64,000 nucleotides of DNA from Xiphophorus maculatus (GCF_002775205.1 NC_036451.1:1060001-1124000), one strand, 5' to 3'. Shown: positions 10,216 to 20,569, counted from the first letter of the stretch. Program-made: numbers and translations. The notes: a model not told the origin generated them from the sequence alone.

Positions 10216-10336
10216 GTATTTGTTTAAACCGTTTTTCTTTAATTAAGAGCACGTGGTCTGTGATTTCACAGCAATTTTTCATATTAAAATAATTAAAACT
10301 CTTATTTCTTCTTCTCCTCCTGCTCCTTTTCATTAG

Positions 10337-13214
10337 AAATGACGCCACCGAACAACACCGTGTTCTGCCCAATATGCAACTATCAATATACTTACTTGGG
10401 CAAACACCTTTCCGGCCGGCACAGCATCGTCAACAAGATAGAGAAGCGGCTCCTTATTAATCATGCCACAGGGCGGGTTAATTACCGTCACCTGCCCTGC
10501 CCAGTACCAGATTGTGGCTTTAACAAAACCAGGATGGACCGGCACCTGGAGCAGGGCCACCCTGAGTTAAACTCTGCCGAAGTCCAAGACTTCATTAAGG
10601 GCATAAAAAACAAGGTCACAATTGATGGGTTGAGGGCGCTCCGGGCGTCCAAACCCAGCCCCCCCATGATATCGTGCCTCGATATCGGTGAGGATGAGGT
10701 CCTCCAACAGGAACCAGTGGACGATATGCCCCCCAGCGCCACCTGTGCCTCCTGCACACAGCTCACTGCGCAAGTTAAGGAGCTTTTGCGCCAGGCGAGG
10801 ATTAAGGATCGCAGGTTGAAGCGTTACAGGGCAAAGATAAAGTCTCTGGAACAGGTATGTAAAATTCTTTAACATATTCACTTACTTAGTTACTTACCTG
10901 GGTTCTTGCCACTTGGGGGCATCTGTGAATGGCTCCAAGTGGCAATACCTTCTTTAGGCACTTCACTGAGTTTCCTTCCTTACTTACCTTAACATGCGCT
11001 CCAGAATCCCACAATCAGGGCACAGACTGTGCAGCCCCAACTTGGGGACATGTCCTCGCCCTCACCTGAGCGTCAGCTGTCATCTGCAAAGAAATTGAAG
11101 AGGCACTCCCTCTCTCTTTCCAAGTATGAAAAGCACTTCCCCTCACCGATACGTAAGTAACATAACTGCTTACTATATTGTTCTATTTTACAAGCCATAA
11201 AAGTTATTTTTCTAACCTTTTTTCTATTCAGTGGACTTCATCGAGGAGTACTGGGTGCACTTGAAAGGCTCCAGGAAGCAAAGGGAGAACCAGAAGTCAA
11301 AGCTTGGTCGCATCTTCCACTTCCTGCACTTCATCAACGAGGGGAGGACGGTGCTGCCCAATTGGACCTTCCTAAATAACATCAAGAAGGTTCATGAGTG
11401 AGTATCTCTCTCTCTCTCTAACATGTATTTGTTTGTGTTGAAGTTAGAGCATTTCTTTCTGAGCAGGTGGCCGGAGAAGCTCTTTAAGGAAGGGAAGGCG
11501 ATGACCACAATTCGCCTGTACCTGGTGAACCTCTCTGAATTTCTGGGCTTCTTCCGTGACACCCCGCCATCCACCTCGCATGTTTCCAAAAAAACAATGG
11601 TTGCCATCTTGAGGGCTTTGTCTTCAGATTTGAAGAGGCTCACCAGGCAGGTTGTGCTCAGGCAGATCCAGGTGAAGAGGAAGAAATCTGTAAACATCAT
11701 TTCGAAGCAGGATCTGCAGTGCTGTCAGAGAAAGGCACAGCAGATTATCCCAAAGCTGCTTGGTAAGACTTTAAGAATTAAAATGTTTAATTTATTCAAT
11801 TACTTACCAGAATTCCTGACATGAAGCTGCCATTCGGAAGTACATGTTAAGGAGCCCAAATGGCAGCTTCATTTCTTCACTCACTTACTTACTTACCTGA
11901 GTTTCAATGTATGTTTTTGTAGACGTGATGCAGACGACCCCCACCTGGTCCAATGTGCGCAGGTTTTATGGCTACTTCAGTGCTTACGTCGCAAGTATCT
12001 ACGGCCACCGAACTGGCGTTCTTACAAACATGTTGGTGGAGGAAGTGGAGGCGAAGGTCGGCCAACTCGGCTTTGTGATCAACGTAAGTGCAATGATGTA
12101 GCATTTGTTAGATCTACCGGAGTTCCTGTCATTTGGTACCCTTCATAGATGCTACTAAGTGGCAGACTCCAAGCTGCCATTTTGGAGCACTCACAAAGTT
12201 TCCTGAATGGCAGCTAACATGTCCTTTCCTGTGGCACTTGCAGGTGAAGGAGCACAAGACAAACAAAGCCTTTGGTCCTGCCCAAGTATACCTCACACTT
12301 GAGGAATTTGGGTGGATAGAACAGTGGCTCCAGATAAGGGAGACCCTCAAGCCCTCCACAAATCTGTTTCACAACGAGAACAGCGGAAAAGTGAAAAACC
12401 TCCAGCTGTACGTTCAAATGGTGTGGTCTGAGATGGGGCTTTCCGGAAGTCCGACTCTCAGACTTCCGTAGCTCCATTGCTACTTATGTAAGTAATTATA
12501 TCACTCTTTCAGTGTGAAAACTTTAAATAAAAATGAAACATTGAACAACAACTTTGTTTATTTTTCAAGGCTAGGAATGTGTTGTCACCAGGCACACGCT
12601 CCAAAGTTAGCAATAACATGTGCCACAACGTGGCGACCGCCGACAAGTTCTATGCGATGCAGCACACAGCAGATGAGCTTGCAGACATACAGACCAAGTT
12701 CCAGGAGGCCCTGGACAGCGAGGGTGTGGAGGATGCCATCAGTTCCAGCTCGCCTCTCCTGATTCTCTCAGACTCATCATCATGCAGTGATGGAGAGTCT
12801 GAGCAACCTGTCAAGAAGAGAAGGGTAAGTCTTGTCATTTTAAGAATCACGTCTATTTTTCCTCTTAATATAGATAATGTTAACCGAGTTCCTGCCATAT
12901 GGCATCATGTCTGCCTGCTCCTAAATGGCAGCTATGTAAGTGCCTGATAGATATGGAAAGAACATTCATGTTATATTCTGTTTATATTTCAGAAAGTACA
13001 ACCGCTTGAGCCATTAGACTCGGAGCACTCATACTGCTTGCCAGCCACCCAGGGGAGCCAATCAGCCTCCCAGCAGACACCATCTGGAAGGAGAAGAAGT
13101 AGGCTATTCAACCTACCCAAATGTAGTCCTCTCCTTTACTTTAAACTGCGCAGGTGCAGTTTAAAGTACACACCCCTGAAAAGAGTTTTGCGCCCAAGAG
13201 TTCCTAAGAAGTGA
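10337..13214 (+). CDS. C2H2 zinc-finger, tyrosine-recombinase-like gene (frameshifted)
   Basis: Eight coding exons can be traced: 10339-10854, 11005-11152, 11232-11397, 11467-11762, 11923-12083, 12244-12487, 12570-12824 and 12993-13214, with GT-AG introns in consistent phase. Two C2H2 fingers lie at the N-terminus (CPICNYQYTYLGKHLSGRH, then CPVPDCGFNKTRMDRHLEQG). The C-terminal half has the order expected of a tyrosine recombinase: GHRTGVLTN (first catalytic Arg), EHKTNKAFG (Lys hairpin), a DFR box (second Arg), then MCHNVATADKFYAM (His and Tyr). Exon 6 is 244 nt where a multiple of three is needed, so the frame breaks near 12459-12464, just before the DFR box. The protein would be about 669 residues. 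This resembles Crypton-type recombinase genes of fish; function is unproven. It is either a very young pseudogene or carries a sequence error. Confidence 0.7.
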
Positions 13215-13266
13215 TTTTTTTTATTCTCTTTTACAGTGTGCAGTGTGTGTGTGCTTTTTTATTGTA

Positions 13267-13272
13267 AATAAA
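13267..13272 (+). promoter_or_regulatory. Poly(A) signal of the recombinase-like gene
   Basis: AATAAA about 55 bases after the TGA stop at 13212-13214, in the expected orientation. Confidence 0.6.
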
Positions 13273-13464
13273 TGTTTGCTGTTTAAGAAATGTCTCCCTT
13301 TCATTATATTTACCTGAGTTTGCACGTTGGTCACTCAACAGCAGGTCTCGCTGTCTCTGAAACTGGACCTGTTGAGAAATTGATAAGGTGATAGTTAGTG
13401 ATGGGAAAAGTGCTTGCCACTTGGCAGTACTGGGAAAAGGCCCAAAATGGCAGGCCCCTAGGGT

Positions 13465-13619
13465 AGGTTAGGGCGGAAGGGTTGAGCCTGTCTTCCAACG
13501 AAGACAGGGGTGGCAAGGTCCTTCCTCCTCCATCCCCCATCATGTTGTGTGTAGGCCGGGGGACGTCTCTCCCGTCTCCTCCCGTACCTCACAACTTGCC
13601 AGTTATCCTCTGGCCACAT
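13465..13619 (-). pseudogene. 5' end of a retroelement-like frame, unit A
   Basis: Begins MWPEDNWQVVRYGRRRERRP on the minus strand and is cut off at the telomeric seed. It is nearly identical to the frame in unit B and similar in pattern to unit C (acidic-W-V, then an Arg-rich run). I do not recognise the protein. Confidence 0.45.
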
Positions 13620-13845
13620 GTTTGTTAAATCTCGGGCAGCTTTATTTCTTAGGTAATATTTTATTAGTATGTGTTTTTCTTATGTATAATTATATTATTT
13701 TTTATTTATTACTAAGATATTCTTATTTTTTTATGATTTTTTTTTATTTTTATAAAAAATTGAAAAATAAAAAAAAATTGTTTGTCCAAAAAAAATAAAA
13801 TGTTTTCTTAAATTTTTTTTTTATAAAAACAATAAATTGAAAGTT

Positions 13846-13903
13846 GTGTGCCTAATAAGCAACGTTTCGACCCCAATCGGTCTTCCTCAGGCCTTAGGCA
13901 CAC
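13846..13903 (-). ncRNA. Hammerhead-ribozyme-like motif, unit A
   Basis: On the minus strand: helix I GTGTGCCTA pairs with TAGGCACAC, with an inner GC pair and a small internal loop. Then come core CTGAGGA, helix II GACC/GGTC around GATTGG, core GAAA, a minimal helix III ACGT, and a cleavage-site-like GTT. One extra A lies between the first core box and helix II. The layout fits type I hammerheads with a very short helix III, as in Penelope-like elements. Activity is unknown. Confidence 0.6.
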
Positions 13904-14202
13904 TCTCACTGCGATGCTGCTGCTGTTCTGGCTCAATGCAGAGTGAGAGAGAGAGGGGAGCTCTCCTCTATTTATACACTCCTCCTCTCTGAGGCTCCTC
14001 CCCCTACGTCCGAATTCGTTACTGTGAATCATGTCCTTGCCGTCCATCATTATTATTTTAAGTGTATTTGTTGATGAATTTATTTGTTTAAATTTTAACT
14101 TGACTTTTCTTTGTCCAATGATGCCATTATTTGAATTTTGTTTTTAACATAAAATTTATTTCAATAAAAACAGAAAAAGTAATGAAGGTAAAGAGATTAA
14201 AG

Positions 14203-14385
14203 TTAAAAAACTAAAGTGAAAAATGGGTTAGGGTTAGGGTGGAAGGATTGAGCCTGTCTTCCAACGAAGACAGGGATGGCACGGTCCTTCCTCCTCCATC
14301 CCCCATCATGTTGTGTGTAGGCCGGGGGACGTCTCTCCCGTCTCCTCCCGTACCTCACAACTTGCCAGTTATCCTCTGGCCACAT
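14203..14385 (-). pseudogene. 5' end of a retroelement-like frame, unit B
   Basis: MWPEDNWQVVRYGRRRERRP start followed by about 30 residues, then HPNPNPF where the frame runs into the telomeric seed (CCCTAA translates as PNPNP). The last residues lie beyond the seed and are not part of the original frame. Confidence 0.45.
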
Positions 14386-14965
14386 GTTTGTTAAATGTCG
14401 GGCAGCTTTATTTCTTAGATAATATTTTATTAATATGTGTTCTTCTTATGTATAATTATGTTATGTTATTATTTTTTATTTATTACTAAGATATTTTTTT
14501 TGAATTTTTATAAAAAAATTGAAAAAAAATTGAAAAAATAAAAAAATCAAATAAAAAAATTGTTTGTCCAAAAAAAATAAAATGTTTTTTAAATTTTTTT
14601 TTTTTATAAAAACAATAAATTGAAAGTTGTGTGCCTAATAAGCAACATTTCGACCCCAATCGGTCTTCCTCAGGCACACTCTCACTGCTGTTCTCACTGC
14701 GATGCTGCTGCTGTTCTGGCTCAATGCAGAGTGAGAGAGAGAGGAGCTCTCCTCTATTTATACACTCCTCTCTGAGGCTCCTCCCCCTACGTCCGAATTC
14801 GTTACTGTGAATCATGTCCTTGCCGTCCATCATTATTATTTTAAATGTATTTGTTGATGAATTTATTTGTTTAAATTTTAACTCGACTTTTCTTTGTCCA
14901 ATGATGCCATTATTTGAATTTTGCTTTAATTAACATAAAATTTATTTAAATAAAAACAGAAAAAG
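14226..14965 (-). mobile_element. Telomere-seeded ribozyme-bearing unit B
   Basis: Starts right after GGGTTAGGGTTAGGG (14226-14240) and ends where a new GGGTTAGGGTTAGGG begins at 14965. It repeats unit A nearly base for base in its frame remnant, AT-rich block and ribozyme-like region, with small deletions. Confidence 0.55.
14629..14679 (-). ncRNA. Degenerate hammerhead-like motif, unit B
   Basis: Same fold as unit A but with GAAAT in place of GAAAC and a short deletion in helix I, so helix III and the internal loop are damaged. Probably inactive. Confidence 0.45.
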
Positions 14966-15119
14966 GGTTAGGGTTAGGGTAGGGGAACTGATTCCTCCTG
15001 TAGGAGGGAGGTGCACTGGCCCTCCAATCCGGAGAGCCACCCCGGTCCCAGTCCCGGAAAGGACGGCGAAGTCCCGGACGGCGACGGCGCCGTCCCACCA
15101 TCGTCCATCCGTCTTCCAT
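14965..15119 (-). pseudogene. 5' end of a retroelement-like frame, unit C
   Basis: Starts MEDGWTMVGRRRRR and is truncated at the telomeric seed, ending in a PNPNP read of CCCTAA. It shares the acidic-W-V-Arg-rich start with units A and B. No family assignment. Confidence 0.45.
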
Positions 15120-15461
15120 GTTGTTGTGTGTCCTTTGTTTTGGGTGTGGTGTCTGTGTTATTTGTAATGTGTGGTGTAAAATCTGTTTATTTGTGCTTTT
15201 AATTAAATAAAATACAAAACTAAGGGAGGGTTTCCAATTGTGGAAACAATACGTAAAAATAAAAAAAAACAAAAAGAAATTTTTTTTAAAAAAAAATAAA
15301 ATTTCCTTTTCAAAAGGAGAAAACGATCAAAAAATAAAATCTATAAGTTATTGGTTTTTTTCTTTTTTTTGTTAATTTTTAGTATTTTTTTGTTTTTTAT
15401 GTTTTTTTCAAAAAAGATTTTTTTGTTTAATTTTTTAAGTTTTTAGAAATAAAAATAATGA

Positions 15462-15513
15462 GCGCCCTTCGCGACGTTTCGACCCTGAAACGGGTCTTCT
15501 TCAGGCTGGGCGC
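15462..15513 (-). ncRNA. Hammerhead-ribozyme-like motif, unit C
   Basis: Minus strand: helix I GCGCCC/GGGCGC with inner GC pairs, core CTGAAGA, helix II GACCC/GGGTC with loop GTTTCA, core GAAAC, cleavage triplet GTC. This is the best-preserved of the three. The extra A before helix II is kept, and compensatory differences in helices I and II relative to unit A support a conserved RNA fold. Confidence 0.65.
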
Positions 15514-15721
15514 AGTAAAAAGTTATAAAAAGAAAAAGCCGAGCTCTGAGGGAGATGCTGTCGCTTCGCTGGCTGGAGCAGAAATGAGCTGCAAGCTGCT
15601 CTGCAGCCCTATTTATCTCCTCCCTCAGGCGAGGCTCCGCCCCCTTCCTTTTTTGTGTCTCCCTGTTCTGTACCGAATTCTTTTAAAATCTTTACAGGTT
15701 TTCTTAAATCGTTTTTAACTT

Positions 15722-15738
15722 GGGGGGGGGGGGGGGGG
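15722..15738 (+). repeat. Poly-G run
   Basis: About 17 consecutive G, close to the start of the telomeric array; length may be imprecise. Confidence 0.8.
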
Positions 15739-15783
15739 TAAAATGAATTATAATTTTAATTAGTTAGGATTAGAATGAATTGA

Positions 15784-16069
15784 AATATTTTAATTGGTTA
15801 GGGTTAGGATAAATGAAATGTAAGGGTTAAACTTATAAAAAATAAGGTGGTTAGGATTAGGGTTAAAATTAGGTAAAACTTAATTTTAGGGTTAGGGTTA
15901 GGGTTAGGGTTAGGGTAGGGTTAGGGTTAGGGTAAGGGTTAGGGTAAGGGTTAGGGTTAGGGTTAGGGTAAGGGTAAGGGTTAGGGTTAGGGTTAGGGTT
16001 AGGGTTAGGGTTAGGGTTAGGGTTAGGGTTAGGGTTAGGGTTAGGGTTAGGGTTAGGGTTAGGGTAGGG

Positions 16070-16103
<34 letters not shown>

Positions 16104-16432
16104 GGTTAGGGTTAGGGTTAGGGTTAGGGTTAGGGTTAGGGTTAGGGTTAGGGTAGGTAGGGTTAGGGTTAGGGTAAGGGTTAGGGTTAGGGTTAGGGTA
16201 AGGGTTAGGGTTAGGGTTAGGGTGGTAGGGTTAGGGTTAGGGTTAGGGTTAGGGTTCGGGTTAGGGTTAGGGTAGGGTTAGGGTTAGGGTTAGGGTTAGG
16301 GTAAGGGTAGGGTTAGGGTAGGGTTAGGGTAGGGTTAGGGTTAGGGTAGGTTAGGGTTAGGGTTAGGGTTAGGGTTAGGGTTAGGTTATGGTAGGTTAGG
16401 GTTAGGGTTAGGGTTAGGGTTAGGGTTAGGGT
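15784..16432 (+). repeat. Telomeric TTAGGG array
   Basis: Mostly TTAGGG, with variants (TAGGG, TAAGGG) scattered throughout. The proximal 100 bases (15784-15884) are very degenerate and regularity rises toward the gap, as in native telomeres. The G-rich strand runs 5' to 3' rightwards, so the chromosome end would lie to the right, in the gap. Confidence 0.95.
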
Positions 16433-16532
16433 NNNNNNNNNNNNNNNNNNNNNNNNNNNNNNNNNNNNNNNNNNNNNNNNNNNNNNNNNNNNNNNNNNNN
16501 NNNNNNNNNNNNNNNNNNNNNNNNNNNNNNNN
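16433..16532. other. Assembly gap (100 N)
   Basis: Exactly 100 N, a conventional placeholder for a gap of unknown size. Confidence 0.99.
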
Positions 16533-16923
16533 AACACTCATCTGCCTAAAGATATGCTAAATAATAACTAAAATGTGAAGATGATGGTTTTAGCTGTACA
16601 ACCTTATGTAGATGACTCAGTATTAATACATTTTATTTAAACGCATTTATTAACAAAGAACCCGTACAAACAAGATAAACCATCAGAAAGTTAGACAGTG
16701 CAGAGTAAGAAGATTTGAAAAGATGAGTTTTTAGGCATTTTTTAGTTTCCCGAAACAGGAAGAAAATATTGAAAAGGGAAAAACATAAACAAGATCAATT
16801 TTATTATCAAAAAAGATCAAATTCAGTATTTACAAACAAATCATTTGATTGAAAAACAAAACAAAAAATATTAAAAATCTGAGGTTTTCTGTGAAAACAA
16901 AAAGACTCTTGAAGGTTTTCTGT

Positions 16924-19900
16924 TTATAAAACGATGGCGAGCGTTTCCGCCACCATCTGGATCGCCCTGAGGGGATCGACGACGTCTTTCAGTTTGTCCT
17001 TCCTCAGAACCCAATCCGGTACAAACCTGAACGACACAAAAATATGGAGCTAAATTAGTCCCAACATTCACAGTAAGATTTGCATCGTGTTGTACAGAAC
17101 AGCGAATAATGTCGTACGTTTACAAATCTTCTTTTACACTTATTACGTCTTATTGCACACATGCAGATTTTACTGTATGCTTTGTGAATCTTTCTGACAC
17201 TAATTTAGCTCCACAGAAAACAGCATTTTAGTTTCCACAGAACCAAAAGTCCTGTTTGGGTTTGTACAGATCAGATGCTGCCTACTTTGGTGGCGGTTTG
17301 GATTTGCGCGGCGTTGGCGGAACAAAGAAGCTCCCGTTGATCGAGGCGTTGATTCTCTGCCTGGTGATGCTGCGCTCTTCGTCCATTTTGTGTTTCCGCG
17401 CGGTGAGCCGGTAGATGCTGCGTATCCGGTCCAAAACTTTAGGCAGCTTCACCACCTCCTGAGGGGAAATGGATTAAATTTAAATGTTTTCGTAAGGATT
17501 AGTGGGAAAGATTTTTTTGTCTGCTTCAGACCTGAGCGCGGCGCTCGTCCTGCAGCAGCAGAGCGAGAAGGAAGCAGGCTTTGGTGAAGATGCTGCCGCC
17601 CTTTTCGGCCACCTTGTCCCCGGCTTTCTCCCGGTATTTCTGCAGTAAATCCAGCAGCGTTTCCAGGGAGTTTTCCACCGAATACACCGCCTCTATGGTC
17701 AGGTGGTACTGAGGGAAAATACACATTTGAGTGTTAATAGTTAGATTTGAACCATCTTCTCTGATTGATCTCTGATTAAATAAATTAATTAATCACATGA
17801 CAAATTAAAACAAGCTCAATAATTTATATTTTTTTCTTCTTTCTACCAAAAACAGGATGACAAAAGTCAGACAATATTATCGTTTATTGCAAAAACTTCT
17901 GGGACAATTTATCGTCCTTTTAAGGCCTGAAACAGTTAGATAGATACACTAATAACAGCTTAATAGTACTTTAATTATTACGTAATGTATGACTATTAGA
18001 GATTTTTTAAAGCACCAAAAATACTTTATTTTAGCCTTGTTGGTCTTTAATTTGCATTTGCCGCATGTACTACCAACATCTGCCACCAGAGGGCGCAGTT
18101 TCAAAAAAGGATTCAATACAGGAGGGCTTTATGAAAAGTACAACTAGAGCCTGTTTTTGTAAAACAATAAAATTAAGGGAAAAAAAAACCTGAAAGATTA
18201 AGTTGGTAAATTTCAATCAGCTTTTGTAAACAAGTTGAGATTTGTATAAAAATGAAAGATATTCATAGTCAGAAAAGCATCGATGTTATGAACCGGAGAC
18301 GTCAGTTGTACCTTGGAGAGGTTGAGGAGGATCTGGACGGAGAAGGTGATGACCTCCATGCAGGGTCCGCTCCGGTTGCAGCTGCGTATCAGCGTGAAGA
18401 TGACACCGGTGGCGTCGCTTCCCACCAGCCGCTCGCAGCACTCTGCGACAGCCTGGTGGCGGCCTCTGCATAAAAAACGTTTCCATCACCACTCAGCCGA
18501 CAGCAGCGAGCGAAAACAATCCATCCTGGTCTTACCGAGGTTCTTCAGGGCCTCCAGGATGAAGGAGAAGTGTTTTGTATCGGAGGAGATACTCCAGCGC
18601 AGAAGAGGTTTTGTTGCACAGTTGTCTTCCTCTCGTACTTCAGCAGAGATTTTGCGCAAGCGGGCCTCAGCTTCACGAGTTTGGGTTTGTCGCTCAGCAT
18701 GCGGGAGCGGTGTCCTCTCCACAGAGCCTGCAGGGACACAGGATGGAGCCGTTTGAGCCTCTGATACGTCAACCGGACCGTGGAGTTCTGGCCAGAGATT
18801 TAGACTAATTCATCACCTAATTGGGGGGCTTTTAATGATTTATCTTACAGTTTTATAAAATATTTAACTTAAAGTTGCACTTTATGTTAAACACAATGAC
18901 TACAACAATCTTAAACATAAAAAAAACAAAAGTATTTTTAAGATTACCGAGGTGGGAACCGCTACCTGAATAAGTTTAGTTATGTTAAACCTTAAAGCAA
19001 AATCAAAACATTAGCTTGGCTAATGCTAAAGTGCTACACCAAAAACGGTATTTAGCGGAAGCTAATGCTATAATGCTAGTTAAAAACCCCATTCTGAAAC
19101 CAAGAGTCAATGCACTGAACGATATTCTTTCAATAAGGAAATTATGCAAAACCCTGTTTAAGTTTGGTTTTACAGTAATTTAGTTATTTTTTTAGTATTT
19201 GCTTGCTCTATAAAGTTTTTAAAAAACACTAAACAAAAGGAAATGGAAATGCTGAGTTAAACTTTAAAGTAAGATCATGAATATAAACAAACCAGCTGCA
19301 GGGTTTGTATCAGTCGATAAACAAAATTTCACAAATGTCAACTTTATTCAACTAAAAACTTCCAAAATGACCAAGTAAATTTGCTCTTCAAAGTTTAGTC
19401 AGTCAGCTTAAGTACAGACTTAGCTAATGGTAGCGTTAGCTAATGGCACAGGCAGCGTTAGCTTTAGCCTCACCTGAGCTTTGACGATTCCTCGTTGAGC
19501 CCTCTTCTTGTCGCCTGTCCAGGAGGAATTTTTCGGGTCACTCCTGGATGACGGCGGCGGCTTTGTTGCGGCGCGCTAACCAACGCCTGACCACTCTCTG
19601 GACCATCACCACCTTCCTCCTGTCCTCCAGATGTCGTCTCCTCTGCAGCCTCGCTCTAACCCAACGCTGAGAAAAGCCCCAGAGACAGTTTATAGTCGGG
19701 TGCTACGCTCCTAAACCCAACAGTACATCACTGGTTCTGGTTTCCCGGGTGTACCTGTATGGTAACGACCGACTGGATCTGTCTTTTTGCTGATTCCAAA
19801 GCCCAGTGGGCTCTCAGGGCTCGTTGGATCTTTATGGCCTGAGGTGATGGAAAACCGCAGCCGTAAAATGGAGTCTCTGCTCTGCCCGGGCTGCCTCCAG

Positions 19901-20538
19901 GACCTGAAACCAGCCAGCATGAATTCAAAGTAAAATCACAGAATTTGGTTAGATTCCTCCCAGATATTAAAATCTAGACACGACTTGGTTTATGGCTACC
20001 TGTCGTTTTTCCTTCCAGGCTCGGCAGCATCTCTGAAGAGTGACGACAGCCTTCCTCATCAGCGAGTATCTGTTCTTCATCACTTTGGCTTCTGAAGTGG
20101 CTCGATATTTCCTCTGAATCGTGAGAGCGGATGATTTCAGTTTCAGGTACCGTTGCCGTTCACGGTGGACTCTGAAGGCGCTCTGGATGACGCTGGCAGC
20201 CTCTCGCCTTTTTCCGATCATTCGTCTGGACTTTATTCCTCGATATGCAGCCTGAAGAACGATGACGGCTCTTCTAACATCTTGGTAACGCTTTTCCTGA
20301 AGTTCTTTACATTTCTGCGCTCTAAACCTCTGCTGTATGACAGTCACTGCCCAGCATCGTCTCTTATAGTCTGTTTGCTGTTTGTGTCTCCTGAAATTAG
20401 CTTGAATGATGGCAGCGGCTTTGTGCATTTTTGCAATTTGAGTCCGTGCATGATGGCCTCTGAAGGCCGCCTGGAGGACGACAGCAGAACGTCTAACATC
20501 CAGGAAATGTTCTCTATCTCGCCGTTGGAGAAGTAGAG
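16924..20538 (-). pseudogene. aspm: ASPM 3' fragment, copy 1
   Basis: Carries counterparts of the last eight ASPM exons (last exon 16924-17026, then 17286-17458, 17532-17708 and so on) plus the final 539 bases of the IQ exon, cut at 20538. Relative to the intact copy there are several one-base indels: one lost base in the exon near 18449, changes near 18570-18660, near 19510 and near 19540, and a one-base loss (GGCCTGAGG for GGCGCTGAGG) near 19836. It cannot encode ASPM. The last of these changes is shared with copy 2, so the two truncated copies have a common origin; the others may be sequence errors next to the gap. Confidence 0.9.
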
Positions 20539-20569
20539 AAGAATGAAAAACAGACAGCTGCCATAACAG

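Larger units (their letters stand above)
13458..14225 (-). mobile_element. Telomere-seeded ribozyme-bearing unit A
   Basis: Begins with a degenerate telomeric seed (TAGGGTAGGTTAGGG), then a reading-frame remnant, AT-rich sequence, a hammerhead-like fold and a GC-richer 5' flank, all oriented on the minus strand. It is closely similar to unit B (14226-14965) over most of its length. The arrangement is what reverse transcription primed by a chromosome's 3' TTAGGG overhang would leave. The element family is not certain; Penelope-like elements are the best guess, because some attach to telomeres and many carry hammerhead ribozymes. Confidence 0.5.
14965..15884 (-). mobile_element. Telomere-seeded ribozyme-bearing unit C
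   Basis: Starts with GGGTTAGGGTTAGGGT. It contains a frame remnant beginning MEDGWTMVGRRRRR (minus strand from 15119), AT-rich sequence, a well-formed hammerhead-like motif and a GC-rich 5' flank, and it passes into the telomeric array. It is related to units A and B in layout but much diverged in sequence, so it is a different subfamily. Confidence 0.5.

Noticed and set aside
16313..16432. Reading frame across the telomere array
   Set aside because: CCCTAA repeats translate openly in all frames; not coding.
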